The notes below the pieces were generated by a model. It did no database searches, was not told the DNA's origin, and worked only from the letters and a program-made list of their open reading frames with translations. From Hydractinia symbiolongicarpus (Eukaryota; Cnidaria; Hydrozoa; Anthoathecata; Hydractiniidae), in NCBI RefSeq assembly GCF_029227915.1, contig NC_079885.1, forward strand, positions 26,723,001 through 26,787,000: DNA of 64,000 nt. The letters are read 5' to 3'. Positions 49,420 to 60,322 of the stretch are shown one piece after another. Positions within the stretch are counted from its first letter, which is position 1. Each line of letters opens with the position of its first letter. Both the position numbers and the translations under genes were made by a program.

Positions 49420-49790
49420 ATGGCTCAAATAGACGTTGTCAAAGAGCCCCATACGGCAATACTCACAGGCCCAACAAGTTGTGGAAAAACGCAACGTGTT
49501 CTGGACCTTCTCGAAAATGAATACAAAAAACATTTTCACATATTAGTTATCCTGTGCCCAAGTATACAATAGAACTGCACTTACCTTGAAAGATCCTCGC
49601 TTTGGAAAGATGAGTATGTATTCCTAATTAATCCCAAGGATCAACTTTTGAATGGATTGAAAAAGTATCGTCACTGCTGGCCAGTGAGGAAACTTTGTTC
49701 ATTGTCGATGATATGATTGCTGATGAAAATCTCGTTCAGTTTAGTAATGGTACAATGAGGGTAATCAATCTTTTTTTTGGTACTCGAATA
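49420..49790 (+). pseudogene. Polinton packaging ATPase (FtsK/HerA-type), broken
   Basis: The ATG at 49420 leads to Walker A (GPTSCGKT, residues about 17-24). A TAG interrupts at 49568; reading continues in frame to about 49680, then after a frameshift the Walker B region LFIVDDMIADE appears at about 49697-49730. The C-terminal third is missing. In intact elements this enzyme drives genome packaging into the capsid. The breaks rule out function. Confidence 0.75.
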
Positions 49791-50069
49791 TGTCGTAGCT
49801 AGAGTAATTGCCTAGACAACCCTGACTCTTTTTCAGGGTAATTTACTCTTCTCAACCAATAGTTTAACGGCTTTCCTTCCAACCCAAAGATGTTCAGGCT
49901 GATAATAAATACTTCTTAATTTTTCTAAACCCCCGATATGTTGTTTTCCGACATGTTATTTTACTATATGTCAAAAACATGTATTTTTTTATTACAAATG
50001 TTTATACGCCCCAGCTCAAAAAGGCTAAGGCTCCAACAATGAACGTTAATTCACCACCCTGCTGATCTT
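49791..50069. other. Convergent junction of the Polinton gene sets
   Basis: No ORF. This is where the + (capsid/ATPase) and - gene blocks meet; the lost ATPase 3' end must have been here, so a deletion is likely. Confidence 0.4.
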
Positions 50070-50356
50070 TTGATGGCGTGTAAAAATCGGAAAGTGCTGA
50101 CGCATACTTTCATCGATTTCCTTCAACTCCTCACCGGCTTGTCTTTGCAATTCTCGTTGCTTATTATACCAATTGATCTTTGCCTGTCTGTCACGCACCC
50201 ATTGCGTTTGGGCGGCTTGTAGTTGTTCAATCGCTTTATCGTGACGTTTTCGCTCCTCCTCACCATGCCCCGAGAGTTTTCTGAATGAATAATTTGATCC
50301 GGAAAAAGCCAGAGCATTATTATGGCTCCTTCGGTTATTACTGGTATGGTCGCCAT
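50070..50356 (-). pseudogene. Polinton small membrane/helical ORF, frameshifted
   Basis: Begins MATIPVITEGAIIMLWLF, a hydrophobic start, then after a -1 type frame change near 50250 a second frame carries a Gln/Arg-rich helix (KAIEQLQAAQTQWVRDRQAK). The original gene probably coded a protein with one membrane segment and a coiled coil. No function known. Confidence 0.45.
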
Positions 50357-50360
50357 TTAT

Positions 50361-50543
50361 TTATTTATTTATACATAACGGTTGCCTTTTGCCATAGTAT
50401 CTAATGGACATTTTATTCTGTTGTTTATTGAACTTGAAATTGTCTAGGGGCAAATAGTTATTACATTGCATGTATTGGCTTGTCTCTTCCATGTCTTTTG
50501 TGTTGTGTTTGCCTATATGACAAACACAGAATTTTTTGGACAT
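50361..50543 (-). pseudogene. Partial duplicate of the Cys-rich/HNH gene 5' end
   Basis: SKKFCVCHIGKHN ... LPLDNFKFNK aligns with the start of the larger gene at 50555-51321 (SSKFCVCLHQQ ... LSLDNFKFKG). The similarity continues into upstream non-coding DNA, so a tandem duplication of the gene's 5' region is likely. It lost Cys residues and the rest of the gene. Confidence 0.6.
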
Positions 50544-50554
50544 ACTATTATTTA

Positions 50555-51321
50555 TTATTTATTTTTTATGCACGATTTATTTATTCTGTATGTATCGATT
50601 GCCCTTTGAAATGTTCTCTGAAGCCCACATGGGTTGGGTATTTGCATAGTGTAATCTACCAACCATTTCAACAAGCAACGAGGCTTCACCATTTTCTCGG
50701 TACTTGAGTGGGATCTTGTAGTCAATATGCCACTCTTTACCATAATTTTGCCAAGACATACCATCGGCAAACTGTGCCTTAATATGACCCCACAGCGTGC
50801 CCATATTACATCCAAGATATCTGGGAAATAAAGCTCTTTGTTTCTCCGTATAGCCATGTGGGCTCGACTGGAAACAACATGCACAAGATGCCCAGGAGGA
50901 TCACATATAGGGCCTTGTGATCGTCGTTTTTTATGCTCACAGACTTCACCACCTCCGCATTCTTTGCATTTAGATCTCACTTTTGATGCTAGCAAATACC
51001 ACTCCCTCCACATGGCTTGCACCTTGATCTTCTCGTACCATGCGGGAAAATACCACTATGTTCACATTCTTGTCTTCCGTGTGAGCATCTTGTACGTTTT
51101 TTTGATGCCTTGATAGCATCGAGACACCTAATGCATGTCTTTTTCAATTGCCCATTCCCCTTGAACTTGAAATTGTCTAGGGATAAAGAGTGTTTGCAAG
51201 TTGAGCATTTCTTGGCCTCTTCCATGTTGTTTTGTGTTTGTTGATGTAGGCAAACACAAAATTTACTGGACAAAGTATCATTATTATTTATTTTTTCGGG
51301 ACGATACTCGCGAGAATTCAC
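50555..51321 (-). pseudogene. Cys-rich repeat plus HNH-nuclease gene (cargo of Polinton), frameshifted
   Basis: From 51321 downward: a zinc-binding start (CSTCKHSLSLDNFKFKG ... CIRCLDA), then Cys/His repeats (CSHGRQECEHSG, CKPCGGSGIC, CKECGGGEVCEHKKRRSQ) and, in another frame, an HNH-like end with WHIDYKIPL and NTQPMWASENISKGN (50580-50720). Cys/His repeats next to this HNH type are known from giant-virus and phage-like nucleases. The HNH motif has Tyr where the central His (IDH) is expected. At least two frameshifts separate the parts (near 50990 and 50800). Likely an old homing-type or DNA-processing nuclease carried by the element. Confidence 0.6.
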
Positions 51322-51500
51322 CCTTTTTTCACAGCCATATCACGGTCCCTGTTGGCTGCGAAATACCCAGTTATCTTCAATACATCACTGGTACCCATCT
51401 TTGCCGAAGGCTGTCATATTCCTAAAAATTTCTTCCCTGCCAATGCATGCCCCAGTGTAAATCCTTTGTCGACAAGGGTCTCGTATAACATATCAATTAT
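51310..51500 (-). pseudogene. Short Polinton ORF with internal stop
   Basis: One frame on the minus strand reads EKEIIDMLYETLVDKG ... ALAGKKFLGI, a TGA, then KMGTSDVLKITGYFAANRDR and MAVKKG to a stop. Helical, basic end; overlaps slightly the start of the HNH gene. Function unknown. Confidence 0.4.
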
Positions 51501-51568
51501 TTCTTTCTCTTACGGTGAAACGCTTGTCATTTCATTATATATGATTAATGCATTTTAAAAATGAATTT

Positions 51569-51916
51569 TCAATTTTTTGAGGTTGAACTTTTTTCCAACA
51601 GGAGGCGGCTGCTCCGATGATTTGTTTTCAGTCTGATGCTGCTGTATTCCATTTGTTTAAAAAATTTATAATAAACGCCAATGCCTATCACAATAATACC
51701 AACTACTGTCGTTGTTCTTAATATAGCGCCTGAGGTACTTGACGAACTACTTGGCCAGGTACCTGCCTCAGGTACTTGACTACTTTCACCTTTGTTCCTA
51801 TTCAAGTCGTCCTTGTTCTTGCAGTTCCATTCTGTAGGTCTCTTGCCAGAAGCAGCACGACGTTCATTTTTGAGGATGACCTCTATAAAAATATAAATCA
51901 CACTAATCTCCCACAC
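51569..51916 (-). CDS. Polinton-associated single-pass membrane ORF
   Basis: 115 codons, unbroken. A Ser/Gly-rich middle is followed by one clear membrane segment (TTTVVGIIVIGIGVYY) and a basic tail. Small membrane proteins of this build occur in adenovirus-like elements, but I cannot match it to a named family. The true start may be internal because the first 20 residues look unlike the rest. Confidence 0.4.
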   Translation of the reverse strand: MWEISVIYIFIEVILKNERRAASGKRPTEWNCKNKDDLNRNKGESSQVPEAGTWPSSSSSTSGAILRTTTVVGIIVIGIGVYYKFFKQMEYSSIRLKTNHRSSRLLLEKSSTSKN

Positions 51917-52143
51917 CCCATATCTCTAATTAGAATTTGGAACTTTTTTCACCTAATTCTAACTCACAAACATGAGCTGGCGATCTACCTGCGGGTGAAG
52001 TGAGTATGATATTTCGCTTCATATCAAGGCCATGGCTGAGTCATGCATCAAGGCTTGGATGGAATCGATGCTTAACCTTCAAATGCAACTTTGTCATGTC
52101 TTGATTATATTTTTCATATAGGCCTACAACTTGTTTTGACAGA

Positions 52144-52434
52144 TTATTGCCCATTATCTTTTTCTTCTCGTTCGTTTTCATTTGTTTTTGTTTTGGACAA
52201 AGCTTCAACATGATTCACGGTGTGTGCAACAATTAGAAGAGGTGCTAGAAATTTACTGAAGGCAGAGTACACAAGAATACCCAAATCAGCCATACTATCC
52301 TTAATAATGGGGTCTTCATCAATATCTCGCTTTATATTATCGGCACTTTCCAGCTGAACAACATTACCTACAACATTGGCGTACATGCTAATTGGCTGTT
52401 TTTTCGCCCTTTTCGTGGATCCCTCGTTGAACAT
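52144..52434 (-). CDS. Polinton-associated ORF, unknown
   Basis: 96 codons ending EREEKDNGQ, with a hydrophobic stretch (LGILVYSAFSKFLAPLLIV). Upstream on the same strand, up to about 52555, another frame carries REGKAYLLPKKCAEGFVDK, so the original gene was longer and has a frameshift near 52430. Function unknown. Confidence 0.4.
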   Translation of the reverse strand: MFNEGSTKRAKKQPISMYANVVGNVVQLESADNIKRDIDEDPIIKDSMADLGILVYSAFSKFLAPLLIVAHTVNHVEALSKTKTNENEREEKDNGQ

Positions 52435-52555
52435 ATTCAGAATAAACCTTTTCGATCATATCGTCTGGCGCCTTATCAACGAAGCCTTCAGCACATTTCT
52501 TTGGTAAAAGATATGCTTTTCCTTCGCGTATAGTATCGTTCAAAGCTTGACGTTA

Positions 52556-53989
52556 ATCGATAGGTTTTTCCTTATTTGTCGTCGTTTGTCGACGTTTGTC
52601 GTCGTTAACAAGTTTAATCATTTTGTTTATTATACGTTGAAATTTTAGAAAAAGCATCAGTACTATCATATACGGTAGAATTATTGCAATATATAAACAA
52701 AATTCCATTTATTGAAAGTTTCTTTGATCAACGCTAGACTACAATCTTTTCCACTATTCAGAGATGATTATCCAGTTTATCCCGCCTCTACATTGCGCCT
52801 GGATATGTTTCATAAATGTCACATCCTAGATATTCTGTAGAGGCTATTTCTCTATCATAATTTAGGGCATAATGAATTCTGGCTAGAATTAGCTTATAGA
52901 GATACCCAGGGTGATCGCATATGAAGCACTCCCGTAGAAGAACCCTCTGGTTTTTGATTGCTGTTCTTGTTGTTGTTGTTGTTGTTGTTTGAAACCCAGA
53001 GGGTTTTTATTTTGCGAGTATCCCACTCAAAACCTTTGGTTTTCCATCTCCAAGATGTTTTTTCAGTGTTGTTCTGCCTTGCAGGCTTGCGTAAATGTCG
53101 TGCCGTACTACGCATTAGCGCACTCACTTTTTTAAGTGAGCGCTTTCAGAGGCCGTTCCTTGTACTGACATTTTTTTACCAACATTTGGCACTATTTTCC
53201 CAACTTGGCACAGTGTGGTAGAAACCGGGGCGAGACGGCCGCTTCCAGGTAAGGCGTGCTATCGCCAGCGCACTTCTACCTTTCCGCCAGGACTAAGCCT
53301 GCTACCACAATTTTGCTATAATAATTCGACATTCGTATATAACTATTCAGTTTTACCTTGAGTATTACCCGTGTGAAAATCCACGCATCACCGGTAGCTC
53401 ATTTGAGCATCCTGCAGAAAACTCTTGATTATTCAAAAATGTTTAAAATATTTATGAATAGATGAGGCAAATGAGGTTTCATCTTGTTGATTTCCGCCAT
53501 CGCCACGCGGGGCTGAATCTTTAAAATCGCCGGATGGAAGATAGAGATATATAGAGACAGCACAGAGCCTGGAAGCCGCGGGTAGTTAGTCCTAGTATAG
53601 ATACTGCATACTTTTTTAGTTTATTGCATGGTTTACAGGTTAATAGTTTTTAACCAATGACAATACTGTATTAACATTTACGACCCGTCCCAAAGTCGCA
53701 ATTTTTTAGGTAGCCAGAAAGCCAATTTTCTTGCTGGTGAAAGACTAGAACTGCTATATCTGCATTAAGAAAAACGACGAAAAAATACGTATTAATATTG
53801 AATTCCTGTCTGTTAAACGTTCCAGAACCAACCGAACATACCGAAAAGTTGAGCTAGGTATCACCTAGAACAAGCTAGCTAGCTAACATTGAAGAAATTT
53901 TAATTTTTACTGCTTCATACTGATGGGGAGTAACTCTCTCATTTTCCTCACTGTACGTACCCACGAGCCAATGTAGAGATCAAATCTTC
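52556..53989. other. Non-coding gap inside the Polinton
   Basis: No recognisable gene. Contains a (TTG)n run (52966-52989) flanked by two copies of a CCCAGAGGGTTTTT-like word (52940s reversed sense and 52994-53010), and a segment at about 53370-53595 that looks like another short mobile element. Possibly inserted DNA between pPolB and the small-gene block. Confidence 0.4.
52966..52989. repeat. (TTG)n microsatellite
   Basis: About eight TTG units. Confidence 0.85.
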
Positions 53990-55994
53990 TTGCACGATTC
54001 GTTTATCAATTTAGCAATTTTGGTGTTTACGGTGTAGATTTGATGATTTTTATTCTGAATAAGCACCTGACTTTTATAAAGATTTATACCCTCATCTTAA
54101 CATTTTTTATTATCGTCGAAGGTGATTGATTTTTTTACAACACAATTTTTCACACCCTTACATCGTTTGTCTTCTTTTTCTAATGTTTTATATGCATATA
54201 ATTTTGCACGCAAAGCAATAAATTCAGTCATAATTTTTCCACCCAATTCGTCCTTCATCAATCCCACAACCTTTTTATTCTTACCAATAGGATGTGGCCT
54301 ATCATCCTCCCCTGTATATTTTCAACCTTTGCAATCGTCATTCTCTCCGGAAAAAATGGCAGCCAATTATGTTTTTGATGCAGCTTCATGGGATAATCCA
54401 TATCAACCTCAGATATGTAGCTGTGCTTATTTTTCTTCACTAGTTTTGTGATCCTTTGGGGTGTAAACATATCAACATTATTAACCCATTTATCGTGAGT
54501 TGGTAGATCCTCCCGCATAGCCCAACCGTAAACCGTAAAGTTAGCATCGAGGTATTGCAAATATGATGATGCTTCATTCCTATTATATTGATCGCCTATG
54601 TAATTATTGTTAGCCTTGGCATAGCGATAAATAGCTTGCACAATGCCGCCTCGAATACCTTTTTCAAACATTAATGCATATCGTGGTCAGTTAAAAGTTT
54701 TAATTCAACTCCAGTGCATTATAATGAAGCCTTCCATGCCAGTCCAGGAGCACTGTGAAAGTGTGCAGGATCTAATTTATGATTTAAAAGACACACACTC
54801 CTAAAATTTTCAAAAATATCTACCAGTAGTAGAACGTCGGTGGTTAAGTATAAATCATGGTAGTCACCGAGCGTCATTTGCTCATCCTCTGGCGCGATAC
54901 AATCCATACTTTTTTCGCATACTTGTAATCGATGTCAGATATGCAATTCATATTACGTTGATTATCAAATGATTTCTTTGCTGGTAGCTCCAATTCTTCA
55001 AATTTATTCCAACCATCCATGTATTTATACGGATAAACCCCCTTTTGAAGCATCAAACGAAATATATTGTCCTTATCAGAGAATTGTGCCATTGAGGTTT
55101 AACTTCAATTTTTCTTGACTCAATTGCTTTACAGTTTCCAACTTACAATTTTTACATAAAATCTTGCATTATAATCATTATTTATACTCCGAAATTCTAA
55201 ACACTTTTGTGCACAATGTTGACATTTCAAATTACTAGTGTTTGTACCAATTAGATTACTTAATAATTTATCCGGACTTGATGACTTTAATCGAAAACTG
55301 TCGATAAATCAAAGCTCTGTTTTTTATCACGTGATCCCTATTTGAGTTGGTCACTCCCGCAAGAGGCACAGGGACCTTGATGCAGAAACTGATATATTTC
55401 TCCTTGTTTTCTGCGATGCACCCTATATCTTGCGCGTTGTATTTTTTACCTAATTCTCTGATGCACAGATGCGCGTCGTAACCACTCAGATTATGGAATA
55501 TGATCGGGATGTGGCCAGGAATTCTATATTTTAAATTACAATTATTGTGAGCTGTTCCTCAGTAGAGACCTGTATAATGGCAATGATCTCGAACATTTCG
55601 GTTTGATGGATCGTTGAATGGTTTCATCATACAGATGTGACAGCAATGTGCCTCATCAAACTCTTCCTCTTGCACCTCCTTGAGCCCCATCATAGTCTGC
55701 TGTGGAAATGTGTTATATAGCCTCTTCACCTTCCACACAATCCTTACCACAGCATGTTTTCAATGGATCTGGTACAGATCTGTAGGCAAATATGCTATAT
55801 GTGCACCAGCCTGATGGTTCATGCTTGTTTAGCTTCGTTGTCCTACTTTTTCTTGCATCATTCATTTTCCGAAAGAGGATTGACAATTTGTTTTTGTACA
55901 GATCCTGCGTTCTCAATGTACGCATTAGGTACACACCAGCATTCCTAATTTCCCTCACATGGTATGCGATGACCCGTAGCTGTAGTAAAGGCAC
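53990..55994 (-). pseudogene. Polinton protein-primed DNA polymerase B (pPolB), broken
   Basis: Read from 55994 downward: an N-terminal region (PSGWCTYSIFAYRS, GKDCVE), a Cys/His knuckle (CCHICMMKPFND ... RDHCHYTGLY, 55560-55660), DMGWNKFEE-type and DLYLTTDVLLLVDIFENF (54820-54860), HFHSAPGLAWKA, MFEKGIRGGI and YRYAKANNNYIG (54600-54670), SSYLQYLDAN (54555-54590), and C-terminal GLMKDELGGKIMTEF at about 54200-54250. These are landmarks of protein-primed family B polymerases of Polintons. Frames change at least five times and stops are frequent. It replicated the element; now dead. Confidence 0.8.
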
Positions 55995-57009
55995 TTGCTA
56001 AAGATGCCCGCGCTGTGGACTACAAACCTTGTGGTTGCAAAGCGAGCTCCATAACAACAAGGCTACTTGCCAGCTCCATTTGTCAAGCTACTTATAGCTT
56101 GTATTGCGAAAGTATTGAGTGTTAAATATTCTCGGCTCGATGGCTTGTTTATTTTCAATCAAAACAAAAAACATCTTTTTTAAGAATGACTTTAGATTAG
56201 AGTGTACTAATCCAAATTTTTCGGAAATCCTAATACTCTCAATTGGCTAAATTGCAAGCTCCACTCCAATCCCGAAGTCAGGAAAGATGCACGATTATCT
56301 GGAAATGCGATTAAAGTCAAAACAAGTTCAAATAAAACGCTATTTTACAAGTCAAAATTATTAACTTTTGTACAAGTCAAGAAGTCACATTTGTCTCTAA
56401 AATTACAAAATTGTTTTGCTTTTGCAAACTTGCCACATAGGTATAAATACAAGGAGCCCACAGTGTTGACGATTTCCGCTATTACCAAAATGAATAGGCA
56501 TCCCAAGGTTTTACACATTTGAAGTAGGGAGGTAAGACCTCAATCACAAAGTATGGGGAAAATCATCCAATATCCTAAAACATTAAACTCCAGATCTCGA
56601 TTATTATGTAGTTAACTAAATTGTGTTTTTAAATCATATTTAAAAAAAACGTAAAAACTTGATGTCTTTGAATTCAATGTAGAATGTTCTGGAACTTCGG
56701 TGACTGTACAATTAGGTGAATAACTCTTAAACAAGCTGAATGAAATAGTTCAATGCTTTATTAAGGCGTAAATACACGATCCATTTAAACGGACATGATT
56801 TATCATCCTTTTAAACGGAATGAAACGCATCTGTTTGATGATCTATTTAAAATGAAATAACTTTTGTTTTTAACATAAACAGCACATTGCAGGAGCAGAT
56901 GTTGCGGCACCAATGGATTTCATATCAACAACAGAAAAAAATGAAAGAGAAAAAGAAGGAATACAACCAAACAATCTAGTTAAAACCTCGGCTACAACCT
57001 AGCTACGTT
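55995..57009. other. Stretch between Polinton and Harbinger-like relic
   Basis: About 1 kb without recognised coding sequence. The missing Polinton end and terminal repeat could lie here but I cannot see them. Confidence 0.35.
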
Positions 57010-57240
57010 TATCACACGTTGTTGAACGAGTTAAGACGAAAAGGTCGCTTTGAGTACGAAAAGTTTTTAAAATTGAGCCCAATATGTTTGGTGACCTACT
57101 GTGCTTTATGGAGCATTTGATAACAAAAAAGAGACAGTAATGCAAGATTCATTGACGGCTAGACTAAAATTAACTCTATCCTACACGATACTTCCACTTT
57201 TACAAAGGAGTGCGGTGTTCCACTTGACAATAAATGTACT
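57010..57240 (+). pseudogene. PIF/Harbinger-like transposase fragment
   Basis: YHTLLNELRRKGRFEYEKFL followed, in another frame, by NMFGDLLCFMEHLITKK and then VMQDSLTARLKLTLSY reproduces the order of the N-terminal part of PIF/Harbinger (HARBI1-like) transposases (helix, 'F..LL..v...I.k..T.mR..i....rLa.TL'). Two frameshifts, and no catalytic DDE part remains. Confidence 0.5.
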
Positions 57241-57433
57241 TGACTTTTAATGAACTGCTCACTTAAACACACCAATTTGTTATTCAATTATAGTCTCTTT
57301 ACCCCTTTTTTCCCCGAATAAATGTGCATTTTCTAGAACAAAAAAGATGCACACGTTTCGCTGGGTAGTGCGCCCTAGAAACCACTTGATCTTGTAGGAA
57401 AGTCAGTCGACTTTTAGAAGAACAGATCTAGAG

Positions 57434-57875
57434 TACCTTATAGGTAAAAAATCCGTCGGAAAAAAATTTCGTCGGTAAAAATATTCGTCACCTAGACAAA
57501 AATTTGTCACTTTCAACCGACGAATTTTTTTGCCATGGGAGTTTTTTATATTCCTATTTTGCTGCAGTTGGCTTAATTGACGCTTTTAAAGTGCATAAAA
57601 CACCGTGTGGACAACTATGGTGCAAAAATTTCTGTCTGCCGTGAAAAAGATTTTTCCGTTAATTAGAGAGATTGTTGTACTTATTATCAAGTATTAGGCA
57701 GTAATGAAGTCAATGGGGTGTCTTTAAGCTAAGAAAAGAAAATACTGTCCAAAAAAAAATACTACATCGTCGGTTACAAATATTCGTCGGTGAAAAAAAA
57801 TCGTCGGTTAGAAATATTCGTCACCAAGGCAAAACTTCGCTACTTTTCACCGACGGATTTTTCACTGATAAGGTA
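57434..57875. mobile_element. 442-bp MITE with 26-bp terminal inverted repeats
   Basis: The left end TACCTTATAGGTAAAAAATC and the reverse complement of the right end TACCTTATCAGTGAAAAATC agree in 22 or so of 26 bases, continuing CGTCGG. Inside, TTCGTCGGT/ATATTCGTCAC motifs occur on both sides in inverted sense, so it is a foldback-like MITE. TA at both ends is compatible with a TA target duplication (mariner-like). Confidence 0.75.
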
Positions 57876-58578
57876 ATATTTTAGTTGGGCGCTGTAACGA
57901 CGGGCTATTTCCTGTGTTTTATATTTAAACCATCGTTATTAGATAGGGTATTACGCCTATAGGGCGCACTGGTGTAGCGACATGGTTTATCTGTGCTAGG
58001 CAGTCATCTCAGTATTCCGAATAATTTTTTAACTTTAACGGAAACTTATTCCGCATAATAAGGAAATGTTGGTCGACCGTTTTTACAACGGGTTGCAAAC
58101 TGTGCTTTTATTTCAACTAATAATGCTGTGTGCGCTTCACTCGATTTACGACATAGTGCATACTGTACTAAAGCGCTCCATCTAGATGTGTGGCACAGTT
58201 TACAGTCTTGTGTTTAACGCCGAGTCAAACAGTTATTTATGACTTAATCCGGCGTTTTGACGCCGGTTCCCCGGCTAGACTTTTCAATAAAGCCGTATTC
58301 TGTCTGTGTTTAAAATTGTAGCTGATATTCCTGTGATCTTTTAGCAACGGGAACCTTATTATTTTTGCACCTATATACATGTTGATCACCCCTTCAATAG
58401 CTATGAGGGAATTATGTACGACCAGCGATCACTCGTGAAGTTTTCCATGACTATTTTAAACAATTAACATACTAAATAATAATAAAAATCCATTTAGAAT
58501 AAGTGTTTGAAGGTGAATGGATATAGAAATAAGGTATGTGGCAATGCTCTGCGGGGTATATATCAAACGCCCGTCTCC
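57876..58578. other. Non-coding stretch
   Basis: No gene seen. Contains GCCGGTTCCCCGGCTAGACTTTTCAATAAAGCCGTATTCTGTCTGTG at 58262-58310 in pieces resembling Helitron-like termini (CTAG near AATAAAGCCGTATTCTGTCTG), possibly a fragment of that family. Confidence 0.3.
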
Positions 58579-58614
58579 AATAAACGCCCTTCTTCAATCA
58601 CAAGGGCGTTTATT
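58579..58614. repeat. Perfect 13-bp inverted repeat (AATAAACGCCCTT)
   Basis: AATAAACGCCCTT at 58579-58591, a 10-base spacer, then AAGGGCGTTTATT at 58602-58614. Related words (AAACGCCCG, AACCGCCCT, AAACGCC) occur on both sides from 58563 to 58760, suggesting a degraded foldback element. Confidence 0.6.
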
Positions 58615-58900
58615 AGATTTTTCCTTATTTCAAGATATTATTTGTGTTGACTTTATAATGTAAACATGTCATGTTATGGCAAAAATTACCAAACACAGTT
58701 TCTACTAAACATTCGTCTTCAATAACCGCCCTGCTAAGATTTCTCGAAAATTAAGTAAACGCCAGTGGTGTTTATGAGAGCATTTGCTGTAATTGAAATA
58801 ATTTTTTTATGTAACAATGAAACGGTTACAGACTCGCACATATGGCCACCTTGTAGGTGTCACGGAATTTAAACTAGGGCCGCTGCGTTGCATTCCGGTA

Positions 58901-58980
58901 TTACCCGGTATGGCTAGGGTTAACTCGATATAAATAGAGTTGACACGGTATAAATAGGGTTAAGCTGGTATGAACAGGGT
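58901..58980. repeat. 20-bp tandem repeat, 4 diverged units
   Basis: Four 20-base units of the form TAACxxGGTATAAATAGGGT, diverged by 3-6 bases each. They lie about 100 bases left of the DIRS-like relic. Confidence 0.8.
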
Positions 58981-60322
58981 TAATTGGAAGAGGTGAAGAG
59001 TAAACAAAATCTATTTTTAGCTTTGTGTAAAAGAGATTTGCATAAAAGTAGTGTTCAGGGGAATAAGTACTGTAGCTAAAACGAAGCTAATTCTTGTCCG
59101 AGTCATGGTGCAGATAAGTAAAATTAAGCAAATGCTTCCATATCTGTAGATAACCCCAAGTCAAGTAAAGAGGAAGGAAGAGATCCAGGTCTTCCTCAGC
59201 AGACAGTTTTAACTGCAGTGACGTATAATCTAGCTCTTCTACAAAGAGGTCTAGTATAAAAGATGATAATCCAATCAGTAGTATGGCTTCGTGAATGAGA
59301 TGCTGGGGCAAGAGGAAGACCAGGTAGAGTACCCAGACTAAGAGGTTTGGTATGACCTCATCAAGTAATACCACGATAAAGAAATCTTTGGAACTGAAGT
59401 GGTTCCACCTCTAGCTTCTATGGCTAAACTCATGTGGTTTAAAAAACTTACCGATGAGAAATTAAAGGACAGACTGGAAGAGGTCCAAATTTCATTGATT
59501 GTCATCTTTTTATATGAAGAGATAAAATGAACCTATATGGGCATACAGCAAAAGATCACAATGATCTGATATTGCAGGAACTGCAAACCACCATTTCAAA
59601 TCGCCAAGCATATATCTTACAATGAGCAGACAAGATTATTTTGACACTAAAACGAAGAAACATAATTTTTATAGAGCCATCCATTTCACTACATTGGAAG
59701 AGATCCCCTTTGTCTGATCGGTAACGCAAAGCAGCAGCTAAATCAGTATTAGAGAGTATGATTAGTCGGTGCAATAGCTCAGCTAAAAGGATTGCCTAAT
59801 GATGTGTCCTGCTTGGACATGATTTGGAGATGAATCCAATTATTGCAAGCTTAGGAGAAAACTAGGAAAGTGGTCTCCTGACCTCCGTCTGCATCATATC
59901 AAAAAACAACTTCAAAGAGTGCAAAAAGACATTCTATAGTTATTCCTTCTCTATAACCAGTCAAAGAACGAAAAAAAACTTATAAAAACCACCACTTCCT
60001 GACAAGGTCCACTCAAACGCTGAAGTCATATTGGTATGTAAAGACTTTGTTTTTGCTGACCTTGAGCAGTTAAGCATTATCAGTTTCCATTGTCGGTGTT
60101 TGGATGACCACCACTTCATGTATGTATTTCCTAGACATAACTGAACATGAGGTTAAAATGGAATTTATTAGTCTCATCTTTTCACCCTGTGAAGTTTTCG
60201 CAAGAAGACCGTAAGTAAGGAAATTCAACAACTTTTACAAAAAAAGGTAACCAAGTAGATACAACTAACAAATAACTGCTTTTAGACATATCTCATGTGT
60301 CTATGAACGATGGTAGCTTAAA

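Larger units (their letters stand above)
47480..55994. mobile_element. Decayed Polinton/Maverick element
   Basis: Major capsid protein and packaging ATPase fragments (+), protein-primed DNA polymerase B (-) and several small ORFs of the compact viral-like layout lie together over about 8.5 kb. The two gene sets converge near 49.8-50.1 kb. Nearly every gene has stops or frameshifts, and I see neither the retroviral-type integrase nor the adenovirus-type protease, so the element is incomplete. Terminal inverted repeats were not found by eye. The outer limits given are those of recognisable coding sequence. Confidence 0.85.

Noticed and set aside
50838-51425. Several + strand ORFs of 70-91 codons
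   Set aside because: Antisense shadows of the Cys-rich/HNH gene; Cys content comes from the opposite strand's codons.
54122-54451. 109-codon + strand ORF
   Set aside because: Shadow of the minus-strand polymerase relic, whose motifs are recognisable.
59087-59374. 95-codon minus ORF rich in Leu
   Set aside because: It is antisense to the gag-like part of the DIRS relic and has no own motif.
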